Source: Pseudomonas hormoni (GTDB taxonomy: Bacteria; Pseudomonadota; Gammaproteobacteria; Pseudomonadales; Pseudomonadaceae). Taken from it: a stretch of 64,000 nucleotides of DNA. The notes under the pieces were generated by a model, which saw only the letters and a list, made by a program, of their open reading frames with translations, ran no database searches and had not been told where the DNA came from. A program made the position numbers and the translations under genes. Within the stretch, counting starts at the first letter, position 1. The number at the start of each line of letters is the position of its first letter. Of this stretch, positions 19,612 through 30,287 are shown in pieces. The stretch spans positions 4,326,001-4,390,000 of the forward strand of contig NZ_CP075566.1 of assembly GCF_018502625.1 (NCBI RefSeq), in the 5' to 3' direction.

Positions 19612-20214
19612 ATGTTGAAAATCGTCCACCTGCTAATGGGCGCAGCAGCCCTGCTGCTGTCCTTCATCCCTAGCCTGCGATCCGAAGCTGTTCCTTACCT
19701 GCAACAACCCGATGCGCTGTACCTGGCCTTCTTCGGCCTGCTCAACCTTACCCTCGCACCTGTCATTCCATACTGGAACAAAGGTCCGCGTCATCAACTG
19801 CAAAACCTGGTCAGCGCCCTGCTGGTTCTGACTGTCGTTCTGCAAACGCTGACGCTGCTCGCGCCGATGCCTGTCATCGCCGGTCAACCTGCCGTTCTGT
19901 TCAGCCTGGTGGCTGCCCTGATCGCCGTTCTTCTGCACCTGGCCATCAGTTTCTACAAATCCTCACCGGCCACCGCTTCGCCAAGCTACGACATGAGCAA
20001 CCGCGATACCGGCACCGTAAAGTGGTTCAACACCTCCAAAGGCTTCGGCTTCATTTCCCGAGATTCCGGCGATGATATTTTCGTGCATTTCCGGGCCATC
20101 CGTGGCGAAGGCCATCGCGTTCTGGTCGAAGGCCAGCGCGTGGAATTCTCCGTCATGAATCGTGACAAGGGCCTGCAAGCCGAAGACGTGATCGCCGCGC
20201 TGCCGCGGCGCTGA
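19612..20214 (+). CDS. Membrane protein with C-terminal cold-shock domain
   Basis: A 200-residue protein. Three hydrophobic segments in the first ~120 residues (starting [18 protein letters not shown], then [17 protein letters not shown], then the 85-118 region) are followed by a short linker and a full CspA-type domain from about residue 132. The nucleic-acid-binding motifs RNP1 (KGFGFI) and RNP2 (DIFVHF) are intact. Free Csp proteins bind single-stranded RNA/DNA as chaperones. Here the domain would be tethered to the inner membrane and face the cytoplasm. Biological role is inferred only. A strong bidirectional terminator follows. Confidence 0.85.
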   Translation: MLKIVHLLMGAAALLLSFIPSLRSEAVPYLQQPDALYLAFFGLLNLTLAPVIPYWNKGPRHQLQNLVSALLVLTVVLQTLTLLAPMPVIAGQPAVLFSLVAALIAVLLHLAISFYKSSPATASPSYDMSNRDTGTVKWFNTSKGFGFISRDSGDDIFVHFRAIRGEGHRVLVEGQRVEFSVMNRDKGLQAEDVIAALPRR

Positions 20215-20225
20215 TTCAAGGCTAA

Positions 20226-20262
20226 AAAAAACCGCGAGCAGCCTGGCTGTTCGCGGTTTTTT
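20226..20262. terminator. Bidirectional terminator between csp-like gene and slyX
   Basis: AAAAAACCGCGA and TCGCGGTTTTTT pair around a 13-base loop, with A/T runs on both sides. It can end both convergent transcripts. Confidence 0.85.
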
Positions 20263-20299
20263 ATTGCCTTTTGTCTAACAAAAGGCTTTGAAACAAAAG

Positions 20300-20506
20300 C
20301 TAGTAGTGCGGCGGTGGCGCTTCTTCTTCAAAGGTTTCGAACTGACCGGCCATTTCCTCCTGCCGCTTGAGCAGGGCAGCCATTTGCAGTTGCAGACGCT
20401 CCACTGCGCGCTGCTGCGTCGCCAGCACATCGCTCAATGCCTGGATGGTGTCATCCTGAAACGCCAGCTGGCTCTCCAGATCGGTAACGCGTTCTTCCAG
20501 GCTCAT
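20300..20506 (-). CDS. slyX: SlyX family protein
   Basis: A 68-residue, mostly helical protein matching Sly[22 protein letters not shown] begins a coiled coil, and the C-terminus ends in the typical PPPHY. The function is unknown. In E. coli slyX lies beside slyD. The ATG has GGAGGG upstream and starts 3 bp after the HIT gene stop, so the two are coupled. Confidence 0.92.
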   Translation of the reverse strand: MSLEERVTDLESQLAFQDDTIQALSDVLATQQRAVERLQLQMAALLKRQEEMAGQFETFEEEAPPPHY

Positions 20507-20509
20507 GAT

Positions 20510-20935
20510 TCAACCCTCCAGAAACGTGAAGTCTTCGGTCAACACCAGACGCAGCCGCTCGCGAATGACCGCGATCTGCTCCGCCGTGTACGGTTTGGCC
20601 GGGTGCTTGCCCCACACCGGCGCGGGCCAGGCGGCATCCTCGTGTTTGCGCACAATCACATGCATATGCAACTGACTGACAACGTTACCCAGGGCCGCGA
20701 CATTCAACTTGTCCGCGTCGAACGAGTCCTTGAGCATTTCCGCCAGCGCGGTCGTTTCCTGCCACAGCTGCCGCTGATCGGCAACATCCAACTGAAATAT
20801 CTCGCTGATATCGTCGCGACGCGGTACCAGGATGAACCACGGGTAGTTCGAATCATTGGACAACAGCAACCGGCTGAGCGGGAAATCCCCGATCGGTAAC
20901 GTGTCTTGTTGAAGTCGTGGATCTAAAGCGAACAC
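20510..20935 (-). CDS. HIT-domain protein
   Basis: A histidine-triad nucleotide-binding protein of about 141 residues. The active-site triad is in LHMHVIVRKHED. The family hydrolyses nucleoside phosphoramidates, dinucleotides or related nucleotides. A GTG at 20935 has GGGAG 8 nt upstream and gives MFALDPRLQQDT. The longer GTG at 20944 would have almost no spacing to that site. It is followed at once by slyX. Confidence 0.88.
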   Translation of the reverse strand: MFALDPRLQQDTLPIGDFPLSRLLLSNDSNYPWFILVPRRDDISEIFQLDVADQRQLWQETTALAEMLKDSFDADKLNVAALGNVVSQLHMHVIVRKHEDAAWPAPVWGKHPAKPYTAEQIAVIRERLRLVLTEDFTFLEG

Positions 20936-21838
20936 TGCGCGCACTCCCGGCTACTCATCATTTTCAGCTTAGCCCCCATCCCGAGAGACGGCGCACCAAG
21001 CGACAGGAAGGCAGCATACCTGCGAACGTCGCTGGCTTCACGACGTACGACTGTCGAAGCGCAGCCATCACCCATCAGAGCGCTCCGACATGAGACATTT
21101 TTTGCGCGAGCGCACCATTACAGAACCGCCAGCCACGCAAAAAACACTGAAGTGACCAATAAACCAAGGCCTGTTCACGTTTCGCAACAGGCACCACTGT
21201 ATGAATTCAGTACAGTGATTAAGATTTTTTGCACCAAAACCGCACAGTGCGTCTACGCTCAGTGCGTCGGGCATCCGCCAAGTACTCACTGACGGGGTGA
21301 ACCGGTAACGTTTTTGGTTGTCACGCAGTCGGCCAGGGAGGTGCAACACGATGCAAACCATGGCGTCAAGCCCCATCAAAAGGTGCTTGTAACCCCCGGT
21401 TTTATGAGGTTTTTACGGTAACAGGCAGGCGTTCAGAAAAAAAAACAGCGAATTGCTGATTTGTGCACGCTTGTTGCATTCACACTCACATCGCCTTCAA
21501 AGCGTCCGCTGGAAGTGGAAGCCTTCAAGGCAATAAAAACAGTGGCAGGGTTGCCCGATGGAGATTCACACGTTTCACCAAGGACTCTTTTTACCGATGC
21601 TCAAGCCCTGGAAAACAGCGTTAAAGTTGTCATTCCTATTGCATTGGGGCTGTAAATTTGCGACATCTACCAAGCCAATTGCGACAGGGTCGTAAAGAAG
21701 CTGAAAGGTTAGATGCGCAAGTATCGCCAACATGGTCGGCGTGATATAAGTTTGCGCCGACACAAAAAGAAAGAGCCGCCCAGATAATAAATCAGGTGGG
21801 ACGGCAGTACTCTTCTAAAACCAAAGGAGCAAATCACG
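20936..21838. other. Long intergenic region upstream of the OprD-type porin
   Basis: About 900 bp without a convincing gene. Short frames at 21068-21379 (minus) and 21461-21655 (plus) lack ribosome sites and recognisable families. The region is less GC-rich than its surroundings. It should contain the porin promoter and perhaps a regulatory RNA. A ribosome site AAAGGAG precedes the porin start. Confidence 0.5.
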
Positions 21839-23185
21839 ATGCGCGTGATGAAGTGGAGCATGATCGCACTGGCAGTTGCAGCAGCAGCCAGTACTCAAGT
21901 GGCTATGGCCGCACCTTTCGTAAGTGACCAGGCTGAAGCCAAAGGTTTTGTTGAAGACAGCTCGCTGAACTTGCTGGTTCGCAACTACTACTTCAACCGT
22001 GACAACAAAGATGGCGCCCGCGACGTCAAAGACTGGACCCAAGGTCTTTGGGGCACCTACAACTCCGGTTACACCCAAGGTCTCATCGGTGTCGGCGTTG
22101 ATGCGTTCGGTTACCTGGCCATCAAACTGGATGGCGGCGATGGCACTTCCGGTTCGGGCAACATGAGCCGTAGCGACACCGTCAACGCCAACGGTGGCCG
22201 CGACGTCAACGACAGCCAGGGTAAAGCTGGCGCGGCGGTTAAATTCCGCATCTCCAAAACCGAGCTGAAATTCGGCGACATGTCGCCGAGCACTGCTCCA
22301 GTGTTTGCTGTTGGCGGTTCCCGTATCCTTCCTCAAGTTGCCAGCGGTTTCCAACTGCAGAGCAGCGAAGTCAAAGACCTTGACCTCGAAGCCGGTCACT
22401 TCTACTCGGGTTCCAGCCAGGACAAAAACGCCCGTGACGGCGACCTGTGGGCAAACTACGCCGGCGTGAAAGCCAACAGCATCGACTATTTCGGTGGCAA
22501 GTACGGCATTACCGATAACCTTTCCGCATCGCTGTATGGCGCCAAGCTGGAAGACATCTGGAACCAGTACTACGCCAACATTAACCTCACCACTCCGTTT
22601 GGTGGTGACACGTCGCTGAACACTGACTTCAACATCTACCGCACCACCGATACCGGTGATTCGAAAGCTGGTGACATCAGCAACACCGCGTACTCGCTGG
22701 CCACTGCTCTGTCGTTCCTGAAAGCACACACCATCACCCTGGCCTTCCAAAAGGTTAATGGCGATACCCCATTCGACTACGTCGGTATCGGCAAGAACAA
22801 CCGCGGCGGCGACTCGATCTTCCTCGCCAACTCCATCCAGTACTCTGACTTCAACGCCCCTGGCGAGAAGTCTGCCCAGATCCGTTACGATCTGAAAATG
22901 GCTGAGTACGGCGTTCCTGGTCTGAGCTTCATGACCCGTTACGTGAAAGGTTGGGACATCGACGGCACCAACACTCCAGCAGGCAGCGCTTACACCGGCC
23001 TGTACGGTGACAATGGCAAGCACAACGAAACCAACTTTGAAGCCAAGTACGTTGTTCAGTCTGGCCCGGCAAAAGATCTGTCCGTCCGCTTCCGTCAAGC
23101 TTGGCACTTTGCTAACGCCGACGAAGGTGAAGGCGACGTGAAAGAGTTCCGTGTGATCGTTGACTACCCGCTGTCGATCTTGTAA
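21839..23185 (+). CDS. OprD-family outer-membrane porin
   Basis: An 18-stranded beta-barrel for uptake of amino acids, peptides or small organic acids. Length is 448 residues. The signal peptide ends at about A24 (AMA/APFV). The N-terminal FVEDSSLNLLVRNYYFNRD motif and the constriction-loop segment with SRILPQVASGF are family hallmarks, and the C-terminus ends in an aromatic-alternating strand (VIVDYPLSIL). It resembles the OprE/OprQ branch more than OprD itself, but I cannot assign the substrate. It stands alone between a long leader region and a shared terminator. Confidence 0.9.
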   Translation: MRVMKWSMIALAVAAAASTQVAMAAPFVSDQAEAKGFVEDSSLNLLVRNYYFNRDNKDGARDVKDWTQGLWGTYNSGYTQGLIGVGVDAFGYLAIKLDGGDGTSGSGNMSRSDTVNANGGRDVNDSQGKAGAAVKFRISKTELKFGDMSPSTAPVFAVGGSRILPQVASGFQLQSSEVKDLDLEAGHFYSGSSQDKNARDGDLWANYAGVKANSIDYFGGKYGITDNLSASLYGAKLEDIWNQYYANINLTTPFGGDTSLNTDFNIYRTTDTGDSKAGDISNTAYSLATALSFLKAHTITLAFQKVNGDTPFDYVGIGKNNRGGDSIFLANSIQYSDFNAPGEKSAQIRYDLKMAEYGVPGLSFMTRYVKGWDIDGTNTPAGSAYTGLYGDNGKHNETNFEAKYVVQSGPAKDLSVRFRQAWHFANADEGEGDVKEFRVIVDYPLSIL

Positions 23186-23214
23186 TCGCATCCAGTTAGT
23201 TTGCGGTAACAAAA

Positions 23215-23246
23215 TAAAAGGCCCATCTTCGGATGGGCCTTTTTTG
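23215..23246. terminator. Bidirectional terminator between porin and mscS-type gene
   Basis: AAAAGGCCCATC TTC GGATGGGCCTTTT, a 12-bp stem with a tight loop and T-runs on both strands, between convergent genes. Confidence 0.9.
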
Positions 23247-23260
23247 TTGCCGTTTGTTGC

Positions 23261-24103
23261 TTACTGCACTGCAGATTCCTGAACCACTCGAATCACCCGC
23301 TGTGGAAACGGGATATCGATGCCGGCCGTTTTCAACCGGTCCCGGGACTGTTCGTTAAACATGAACATCACATCCCAGTAATCCGCCGTCTTCACCCACA
23401 CCCGCAGGGAAACAGTAATCGAACTGTCGCCCAGGGTAGAAATGACTGCTTGCGGAACGGGTTCAGCCAGGATGCGCTCATCCTTGGCCAGATCCAGCAA
23501 CACTTGACGAGCTTTCTGCAGGTCCGCCTCGTAATCAACACCCACATCAAACACAACCTTGCGGGTTGGCTGACGGTTAGTGTTGGTGATGATGCCGTTC
23601 GACAAATTGCCGTTAGGCACGATGATGGTTTTGTTATCGCCTGTACGCAGCACGGTGTGGAAGATCTGAATGCTGTCGACCGTACCGGCCACCCCTTGCG
23701 CTTCGATCCAGTCACCAATACGGAACGGACGGAACAGTAGAATCAGCACGCCACCGGCGAAGTTCGCCAGGCTGCCCTGCAATGCCAGACCTATGGCCAG
23801 ACCCGCCGCACCGATCGCTGCGACGAAGGAAGTCGTTTCCACGCCGATCATCGAGGCCACGCTGACGATCAGCAAAACCTTGAGAATAATGTTCGCCAGG
23901 CTGCTGATGAACCCTTGCAGCGCCAGGTCGGCGTTACGCAGCGCGATCAGACCGCCCAGTTTCTGCGTCACTTTGTTGATCAGCCACCAGCCGATGGCCA
24001 GGGTGATAATCGCCAGCAGCACGCGGCTGCCGTATTCCATGATCATCGGAATCCAGGCTTGGGATGCCTTGACCAGGTTGTCCACTTCAGCATTCAAGTC
24101 CAT
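23261..24103 (-). CDS. mscS: Small-conductance mechanosensitive channel MscS family
   Basis: A 280-residue channel that opens under hypo-osmotic stress. Three N-terminal membrane helices are present. The pore-lining helix is AAIGAAGLAIGLALQGSLANFAGG, with the Gly/Ala packing pattern. It is followed by the beta domain (RPFRIGDWIEAQG, VPNGNLSNGIITN) and a mixed C-terminal domain. ATG at 24103 follows an AGGAGA site. This is the minimal E. coli MscS size, without additional sensor domains. Confidence 0.93.
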   Translation of the reverse strand: MDLNAEVDNLVKASQAWIPMIMEYGSRVLLAIITLAIGWWLINKVTQKLGGLIALRNADLALQGFISSLANIILKVLLIVSVASMIGVETTSFVAAIGAAGLAIGLALQGSLANFAGGVLILLFRPFRIGDWIEAQGVAGTVDSIQIFHTVLRTGDNKTIIVPNGNLSNGIITNTNRQPTRKVVFDVGVDYEADLQKARQVLLDLAKDERILAEPVPQAVISTLGDSSITVSLRVWVKTADYWDVMFMFNEQSRDRLKTAGIDIPFPQRVIRVVQESAVQ

Positions 24104-24138
24104 CTACGTTCTCCTGATTTCCGGCTACCCGGCACGCG

Positions 24139-24194
24139 AAAAAATGAACGGCAGAAAGACTGGCCCTTGCGGGTCCAATCGTTTCTGCCGTTAC
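24139..24194 (-). terminator. Probable terminator after yajQ
   Basis: Arms ACGGCAGAAA and TTTCTGCCGT, with a long inner loop, lie downstream of yajQ; on the minus strand a T-rich stretch follows. Confidence 0.5.
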
Positions 24195-24240
24195 TGGGGC
24201 CTCGGACGCCGAAAACGCCGAGAGGTTCCCGCCTGACCAG

Positions 24241-25784
<1,544 letters not shown>

Positions 25785-25829
25785 GCAGCGGCTACGCTGG
25801 CCACTTGTTCCTTTTCAGCGATAAAACTG

Positions 25830-27866
25830 ATGCCATTGCGCCAGCGCCTTGAAAACCTTCCGGTCGGCCAGAAACTGCTGGCCGCCCTGCTGGTGCTGTT
25901 GACCACCGTTCTGCTGGTCGCCAACCTGACCTTCATCAGCGCCGCGTACTACATTTCCCAGGAAAGCATGGCGCCCCAAGCCTTGCAGACCATCGGCCGG
26001 CTGGTGTCCAACCCGAGCCTGGTGTCCGAAGCACTGGCATCGCCACAAAGCGCGCAACGCCTGCTCGATGAACTCAACAGTTATTCACCGTTACGCGCAG
26101 CGGCCTTGTACGACGGCAAGGGTGAACGGCTGGCGCAGCTGCAACATGGCGATCATCTGAACCTGCCGGAGCGCTTCCGCCACATCGAATCCTGGCAAGC
26201 CACCGAATTTCGCAGCAATCAGGTGATCACCCTGCCCCGCCCCGGCACCGCGCCCGGCCACTTGTTACTGGTCGCCAGCAGCGAATTGCCGATGGCCTTC
26301 TACACCGGGACGTTGACCGCCAGCCTCGGCATCCTGATCTTCAGTGTGCTGTTGTGGCTGGTGATCGCCCGGCAGATCAAACGCCTGATTACCCGGCCGA
26401 TCCATCAGCTGGAAGAGCTGTCCCGGCAAGTGACCCGGGAAGAGAACTACGCCCTGCGCGCTTCCCGCGGCAATCACGACGAAATCGGCAGTCTGGCCGA
26501 GGCCTTCAACACCATGCTCTCGCGGATCGAGGCGCGGGAGCAGCAACTCAAACGCGCGCGGGACGACTCCCAGGCGGCTTACGATCAGGCTCAGGGGCTG
26601 GCCGAAGAAACCCGTCACACCAATCGCAAACTGGAACTCGAAGTCCAGGTGCGCAGCAAGATCGAGAAGAAACTCACCGGGTTCCAGAACTACCTCAACA
26701 GCATCATCGACTCCATGCCCTCGGCGCTGATCGCCCTCGACGAGCAGCTCTACGTGACGCAATGGAATCAGGAGGCCAGCGCCCTTTCCGGCACGCGGCT
26801 GGACGAAGCGCTGAATCAGCCGATCTTCCTCGCCTTCGAACCACTCAAGCCGTTTCTGCCGCAGCTCAAACAGACCGTCGAGCAACACACAGTGGCGAAG
26901 ATTGAGCGCGTGACCTGGTTTAAGGATGACGAACCCAAGCACTACGCCCTGACCTTTTACCCGCTGATGGGCGGCGCCGGGCGCGGTGTGGTCATCCGGA
27001 TCGACGACATCACCCAGCGCCTGTCCCTGGAAGAAATGATGGTGCAGTCGGAAAAAATGCTCTCGGTCGGTGGCCTCGCCGCCGGCATGGCCCATGAGAT
27101 CAACAACCCGCTGGGCGCGATCCTGCACAACGTGCAGAACATTCGCCGGCGCTTGTCCCCCGATCTGCCGAAGAACCTCGAGCAAGCCGAGCAAATCGGC
27201 ATTGAACTGGACACGGTCAACGAGTACCTGAAAGCACGGGAAGTGCCGCAGTTGCTCGACGGCATCCAGCAGGCCGGCGCCCGGGCAGCGAAGATCGTTA
27301 CGCACATGCTCAGTTTCAGCCGCCGCAGTACCCGGCAAATGGCCCCGTGCGATCTGCCGGCGCTGATCGATCAGGCCGTGGAAATCGCCGGCAACGATTT
27401 CGACCTGGCGATCGGCTTCGACTTCAAGGGCCAGGCGATCATTCGCCAGTTCGATCCGGCGCTAGGCCCAGTGCCCGGCACCGCCAACGAACTCGAACAA
27501 GTGCTGCTCAACCTGCTGAAAAACGCCGCGCAAGCCATTCACCAGCGCGAAGATGACCGTGAGCCCGGGCGGATCATCCTGCGTACCAAACTCAATCCGC
27601 CGTGGGCGGAAATCCAGGTCGAGGACAACGGCATCGGCATGAGCGAGAGCGTGCGCAAACGCACCTTCGAGCCGTTCTTTACGACCAAGGAAATCGGTCA
27701 GGGCACCGGGCTTGGCCTGTCGGTGTCGTATTTCATCATCACCAACAACCACAAGGGTCAGATGGAAGTGCAATCGACGCTGGGCCAGGGCACGTGTTTC
27801 ACCTTGCGCCTGCCATTGGCGAGCACCCCGCTTGTCTCTCAAGAACTCAATCAGCTATCGAGGTAA
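25830..27866 (+). CDS. Membrane sensor histidine kinase (HAMP-PAS-HisKA-HATPase)
   Basis: A 678-residue two-component sensor. One membrane helix lies near residues 18-40, a periplasmic region extends to about 160, and a second helix is followed by HAMP (about 185-240). A coiled coil and a PAS-like domain (about 285-395) follow, then the H-box GMAHEINNPLGA with phospho-accepting H422. The ATPase domain has the N-box NELEQVLLNLLKNAAQAI, the G1 box VEDNGIGM and the G2 box GTGLGLSVSY. No receiver domain or regulator gene is adjacent, so its partner is unknown. The cobalamin adenosyltransferase gene starts 2 bp after the stop, which suggests co-transcription. Confidence 0.9.
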   Translation: MPLRQRLENLPVGQKLLAALLVLLTTVLLVANLTFISAAYYISQESMAPQALQTIGRLVSNPSLVSEALASPQSAQRLLDELNSYSPLRAAALYDGKGERLAQLQHGDHLNLPERFRHIESWQATEFRSNQVITLPRPGTAPGHLLLVASSELPMAFYTGTLTASLGILIFSVLLWLVIARQIKRLITRPIHQLEELSRQVTREENYALRASRGNHDEIGSLAEAFNTMLSRIEAREQQLKRARDDSQAAYDQAQGLAEETRHTNRKLELEVQVRSKIEKKLTGFQNYLNSIIDSMPSALIALDEQLYVTQWNQEASALSGTRLDEALNQPIFLAFEPLKPFLPQLKQTVEQHTVAKIERVTWFKDDEPKHYALTFYPLMGGAGRGVVIRIDDITQRLSLEEMMVQSEKMLSVGGLAAGMAHEINNPLGAILHNVQNIRRRLSPDLPKNLEQAEQIGIELDTVNEYLKAREVPQLLDGIQQAGARAAKIVTHMLSFSRRSTRQMAPCDLPALIDQAVEIAGNDFDLAIGFDFKGQAIIRQFDPALGPVPGTANELEQVLLNLLKNAAQAIHQREDDREPGRIILRTKLNPPWAEIQVEDNGIGMSESVRKRTFEPFFTTKEIGQGTGLGLSVSYFIITNNHKGQMEVQSTLGQGTCFTLRLPLASTPLVSQELNQLSR

Positions 27867-27868
27867 CC

Positions 27869-28450
27869 ATGGGCTTTCGCTTGTCGAAGATTTACACCCG
27901 CACCGGCGACAAAGGCGAAACCGGACTGGGCGACGGCCGCCGCGTGCCCAAGGACCATCCTCGGATCGAGGCCATTGGTGAAGTCGATACGCTGAACAGT
28001 CAGGTCGGTGTGTTGCTGGCCGGGCTGGAAGCGGAAGTTGGCCAATTTCCAGGGTTGAACGAAGTGATCGAGGTGTTGGCGCCTTGTCAGCATCGGCTGT
28101 TCGATCTGGGCGGTGAGTTGGCGATGCCGGTGTATCAGGCGCTGAACGCGGCAGAAATTGAACGCCTGGAAGCGGCGATCGATGTGTGGAATGAAGAGCT
28201 GGGGCCGCTGGAGAACTTCATTCTGCCGGGGGGTTCCGCGCTGATTGCCCAGGCTCATGTGTGCAGAAGTCTGGCGCGCAGTGCCGAGCGGCGGTGTCAG
28301 CAGTTGAATGCGATTGAGCCGTTGGCCGGGGTTGGGTTGGCGTATATCAATCGGTTGTCGGATTTGTTGTTTGTGGTGGCGCGGTTGATTGCGAAGCGGC
28401 AGGGGATTGCGGAGATTCTTTGGCAGCCGGCGGCGAAGCCTGAGGTTTAG
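27869..28450 (+). CDS. Cob(I)yrinic acid a,c-diamide adenosyltransferase, PduO type
   Basis: Transfers the adenosyl group of ATP to cob(I)alamin to make adenosylcobalamin. The N-terminal signature KIYTRTGDKGETGLGDGRRVPK is the ATP-binding segment, and the later SLARSAERRCQQL and NRLSDLLFVVAR segments match the PduO/MMAB family. Length is 193 residues. The ATG at 27869 has AGG upstream and follows the histidine kinase stop by 2 bp. A larger frame beginning at 27602 is only overlap with the kinase gene. Confidence 0.93.
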   Translation: MGFRLSKIYTRTGDKGETGLGDGRRVPKDHPRIEAIGEVDTLNSQVGVLLAGLEAEVGQFPGLNEVIEVLAPCQHRLFDLGGELAMPVYQALNAAEIERLEAAIDVWNEELGPLENFILPGGSALIAQAHVCRSLARSAERRCQQLNAIEPLAGVGLAYINRLSDLLFVVARLIAKRQGIAEILWQPAAKPEV

Positions 28451-28468
28451 CTGATTTCCACAAGGACG

Positions 28469-28540
28469 CCTTCGCGGGCAAGCCTTGCTCCTACAGGTTC
28501 ACCTGAATCCTGTAGGAGCGAGGCTTGCCCGCGAAGAGGC
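28469..28540. repeat. REP pair, family B (GTAGGAGCGAGGCTTGCCCGCGAA)
   Basis: Inverted copies of GCCTTCGCGGGCAAGCCTTGCTCCTAC surround a short spacer between convergent genes. It belongs to the same family as the pairs at 30182, 35145, 38808 and 62557. Confidence 0.9.
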
Positions 28541-28546
28541 CAGTAG

Positions 28547-29497
28547 CTACACCAAAGAATCAGGCCAGAACGCTCGAATCCCCGCCACACCCTGAGCGCC
28601 CGCCGCCCAAGCCTTTTGCTGCTCCGCCGGCCCAACACCACCGAGCAAAAACACCGGTTTGCTGAACCCCTCGATCAACGCCGAAGCCTGTTCCCAACCC
28701 AACGGCTGAGCCCCCGGGTGCGTCAAGGTCGGCTGCACCGGCGACAGGGTCACAAAGTCCACGCCCATCTGCTCCGCCAACGCCAGTTCTTCAGCGTTAT
28801 GGCAGGACGCCGCCAACCAGCGCGACGCCGGCAGCGGACGGCCGGCAGCCGCGTGTTTGCGCAGTTGTGCCGAGGTGATGTGCCAACCGGCCGACGGGAA
28901 ATCGCCCAGCCACTCGAACGGCCCCTTGATCATCAACTGCGCCTTGCCGGCACACAGCCCCGCCGCATCCACCGCCAGATCGCGGTACTTCGGGTCGTAG
29001 CCGTTGGGCGCCCGCAGCTGGATCAACTTGATCCCGCCGGCGATAGCTTTCTGGATACCGCGCAGCAGTGCCGGCGTTTCCAGATCTTCAGGAGTGATCA
29101 GATACTGCGCAGGCAACCGTGCGGCGGCAACGATCGGCTGGTTGGCTGCCGGAAATTCGTAGCCCGGCAGATCACGCGGCGCTACCCACTCCAAAGGCTG
29201 GCCTTCGGCGCCGTGAGGTTCGCCGGTGAAATTCGAGACTTCCCAGACATCCAGCAACACTTGCTTGTCCGGATAGTCATGGCGGACCTTGATCAACGGA
29301 CGTGCCGCGCTGACCACAATCCCCAACTCTTCGTGAAGTTCGCGAGCCAGCGCGGTTTCGACTGACTCATCAGCCTCGACCTTGCCACCGGGAAACTCCC
29401 ACAAACCGCCTTGATGCTGAGTATCGGCACGGCGTGCGATGAGAATTTTGCCGCTGCTATCACGGATAACGGCGGCGGCTACGTGTACTCGTTTCAC
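28547..29497 (-). CDS. mutT: Nudix hydrolase fused to thiamine-phosphate-synthase-like domain (MutT)
   Basis: A two-domain protein of 316 residues. The N-terminal MutT-type Nudix domain has the box GGKVEADESVETALARELHEELGI and should sanitise 8-oxo-dGTP. The C-terminal ~170 residues resemble ThiE (GIQKAIAGGIKLIQLRAPN, then PVFLLGGVGP). The start is a GTG at 29497 inside the GST stop (GTGA overlap), giving VKRVHVAAAVIRD. The fusion is widespread in gamma-proteobacteria. Whether the ThiE-like part is catalytic is uncertain. It is coupled to the GST gene upstream. Confidence 0.92.
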   Translation of the reverse strand: MKRVHVAAAVIRDSSGKILIARRADTQHQGGLWEFPGGKVEADESVETALARELHEELGIVVSAARPLIKVRHDYPDKQVLLDVWEVSNFTGEPHGAEGQPLEWVAPRDLPGYEFPAANQPIVAAARLPAQYLITPEDLETPALLRGIQKAIAGGIKLIQLRAPNGYDPKYRDLAVDAAGLCAGKAQLMIKGPFEWLGDFPSAGWHITSAQLRKHAAAGRPLPASRWLAASCHNAEELALAEQMGVDFVTLSPVQPTLTHPGAQPLGWEQASALIEGFSKPVFLLGGVGPAEQQKAWAAGAQGVAGIRAFWPDSLV

Positions 29498-30126
29498 TGC
29501 CCGATCTCCTCCAGACCCGCCTTTTGCCACGCCTTGAAGGCTGGCCATTGGTAGATCGTTTCGACGTAGGCCTCATCCGCCGCCGGCAATTTCACCTGAT
29601 AGGTGCGCAGGCGTACGGCAATGGGTGCAAAGAAGGCATCGGCGAGGGTCGCGCTGCCAAACAGGAACGGACCGGTTTCGGTCGCGACTGCGCGGCACTC
29701 GGCCCACAACGCCAGCATGCGCTCGATGTCCGCCTGGACGTCAGCCGGGGCCGGTGACAGCGGTGCGTCGCGGCTCAGGTCGAACGGCATGTTGCCACGC
29801 ATGGCGAAGAACCCGGCATGCATCTGCGCGCACGCCGAACGTGCCTGGGCGCGGGCGGCGACGTCTTTGGGCCAGAGGCCGGCGTCAGGGAATTGTTCGG
29901 CCAGGTACTCGGCAATCGCCAGGGAATCGGCGATGGTGCCGTGTGCGGTTTTCAACAGCGGGACTTTACCGGTCGGCGAATGCTTGAGCAGACGTTCACG
30001 GGTGTCCGGCTGGTTCAGCTTGATGAGCTCTTCGGTGTAAGGGGCGCCGGCCAGATCGAGGGCCAGTGCGCCGCGCAGGGACCAGGAGGAAAGCAGTTTG
30101 TCGCCGATGATCAGGTGGAGGCTCAT
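29494..30126 (-). CDS. Glutathione S-transferase family protein
   Basis: A 210-residue GST. The N-terminal thioredoxin-like domain is recognised from DKLLSSWSLRGALAL, with a Ser in the catalytic position. The TGKVPLLKTAHGTIADSLAIAEYL stretch contains the cis-proline and the SNAIL/TRATL-like glutathione-binding residues. The all-helical C-terminal domain follows. The substrate is unknown. The stop overlaps the start of the Nudix-ThiE gene. A REP pair lies upstream. Confidence 0.88.
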   Translation of the reverse strand: MSLHLIIGDKLLSSWSLRGALALDLAGAPYTEELIKLNQPDTRERLLKHSPTGKVPLLKTAHGTIADSLAIAEYLAEQFPDAGLWPKDVAARAQARSACAQMHAGFFAMRGNMPFDLSRDAPLSPAPADVQADIERMLALWAECRAVATETGPFLFGSATLADAFFAPIAVRLRTYQVKLPAADEAYVETIYQWPAFKAWQKAGLEEIGQ

Positions 30127-30181
30127 GTTCGGGCGCCTTTTGGTAAGTGGAACAGGCCAGAAGCTTTAGTGTCTGGTCGGC

Positions 30182-30278
30182 CGCCTTCGCGGGCAAGCCT
30201 CGCTCCTACAAGGAACAAGTCGTTCGCGAATTTTCTGAACGACATCGATCCTGTAGGAGCGAGGCTTGCCCGCGAATG
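30182..30278. repeat. REP pair, family B
   Basis: Inverted GCCTTCGCGGGCAAGCCTCGCTCCTAC copies separated by about 40 bp, between the GST and argJ genes (same strand). Confidence 0.9.
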
Positions 30279-30287
30279 CGATCTAAC

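Noticed and set aside
21068..21379. Possible minus-strand gene in the same gap
   Set aside because: Composition is unlike a protein gene and the start lacks a ribosome site.
21461..21655. Possible 64-residue gene upstream of the porin
   Set aside because: No Shine-Dalgarno, no family, poor composition.
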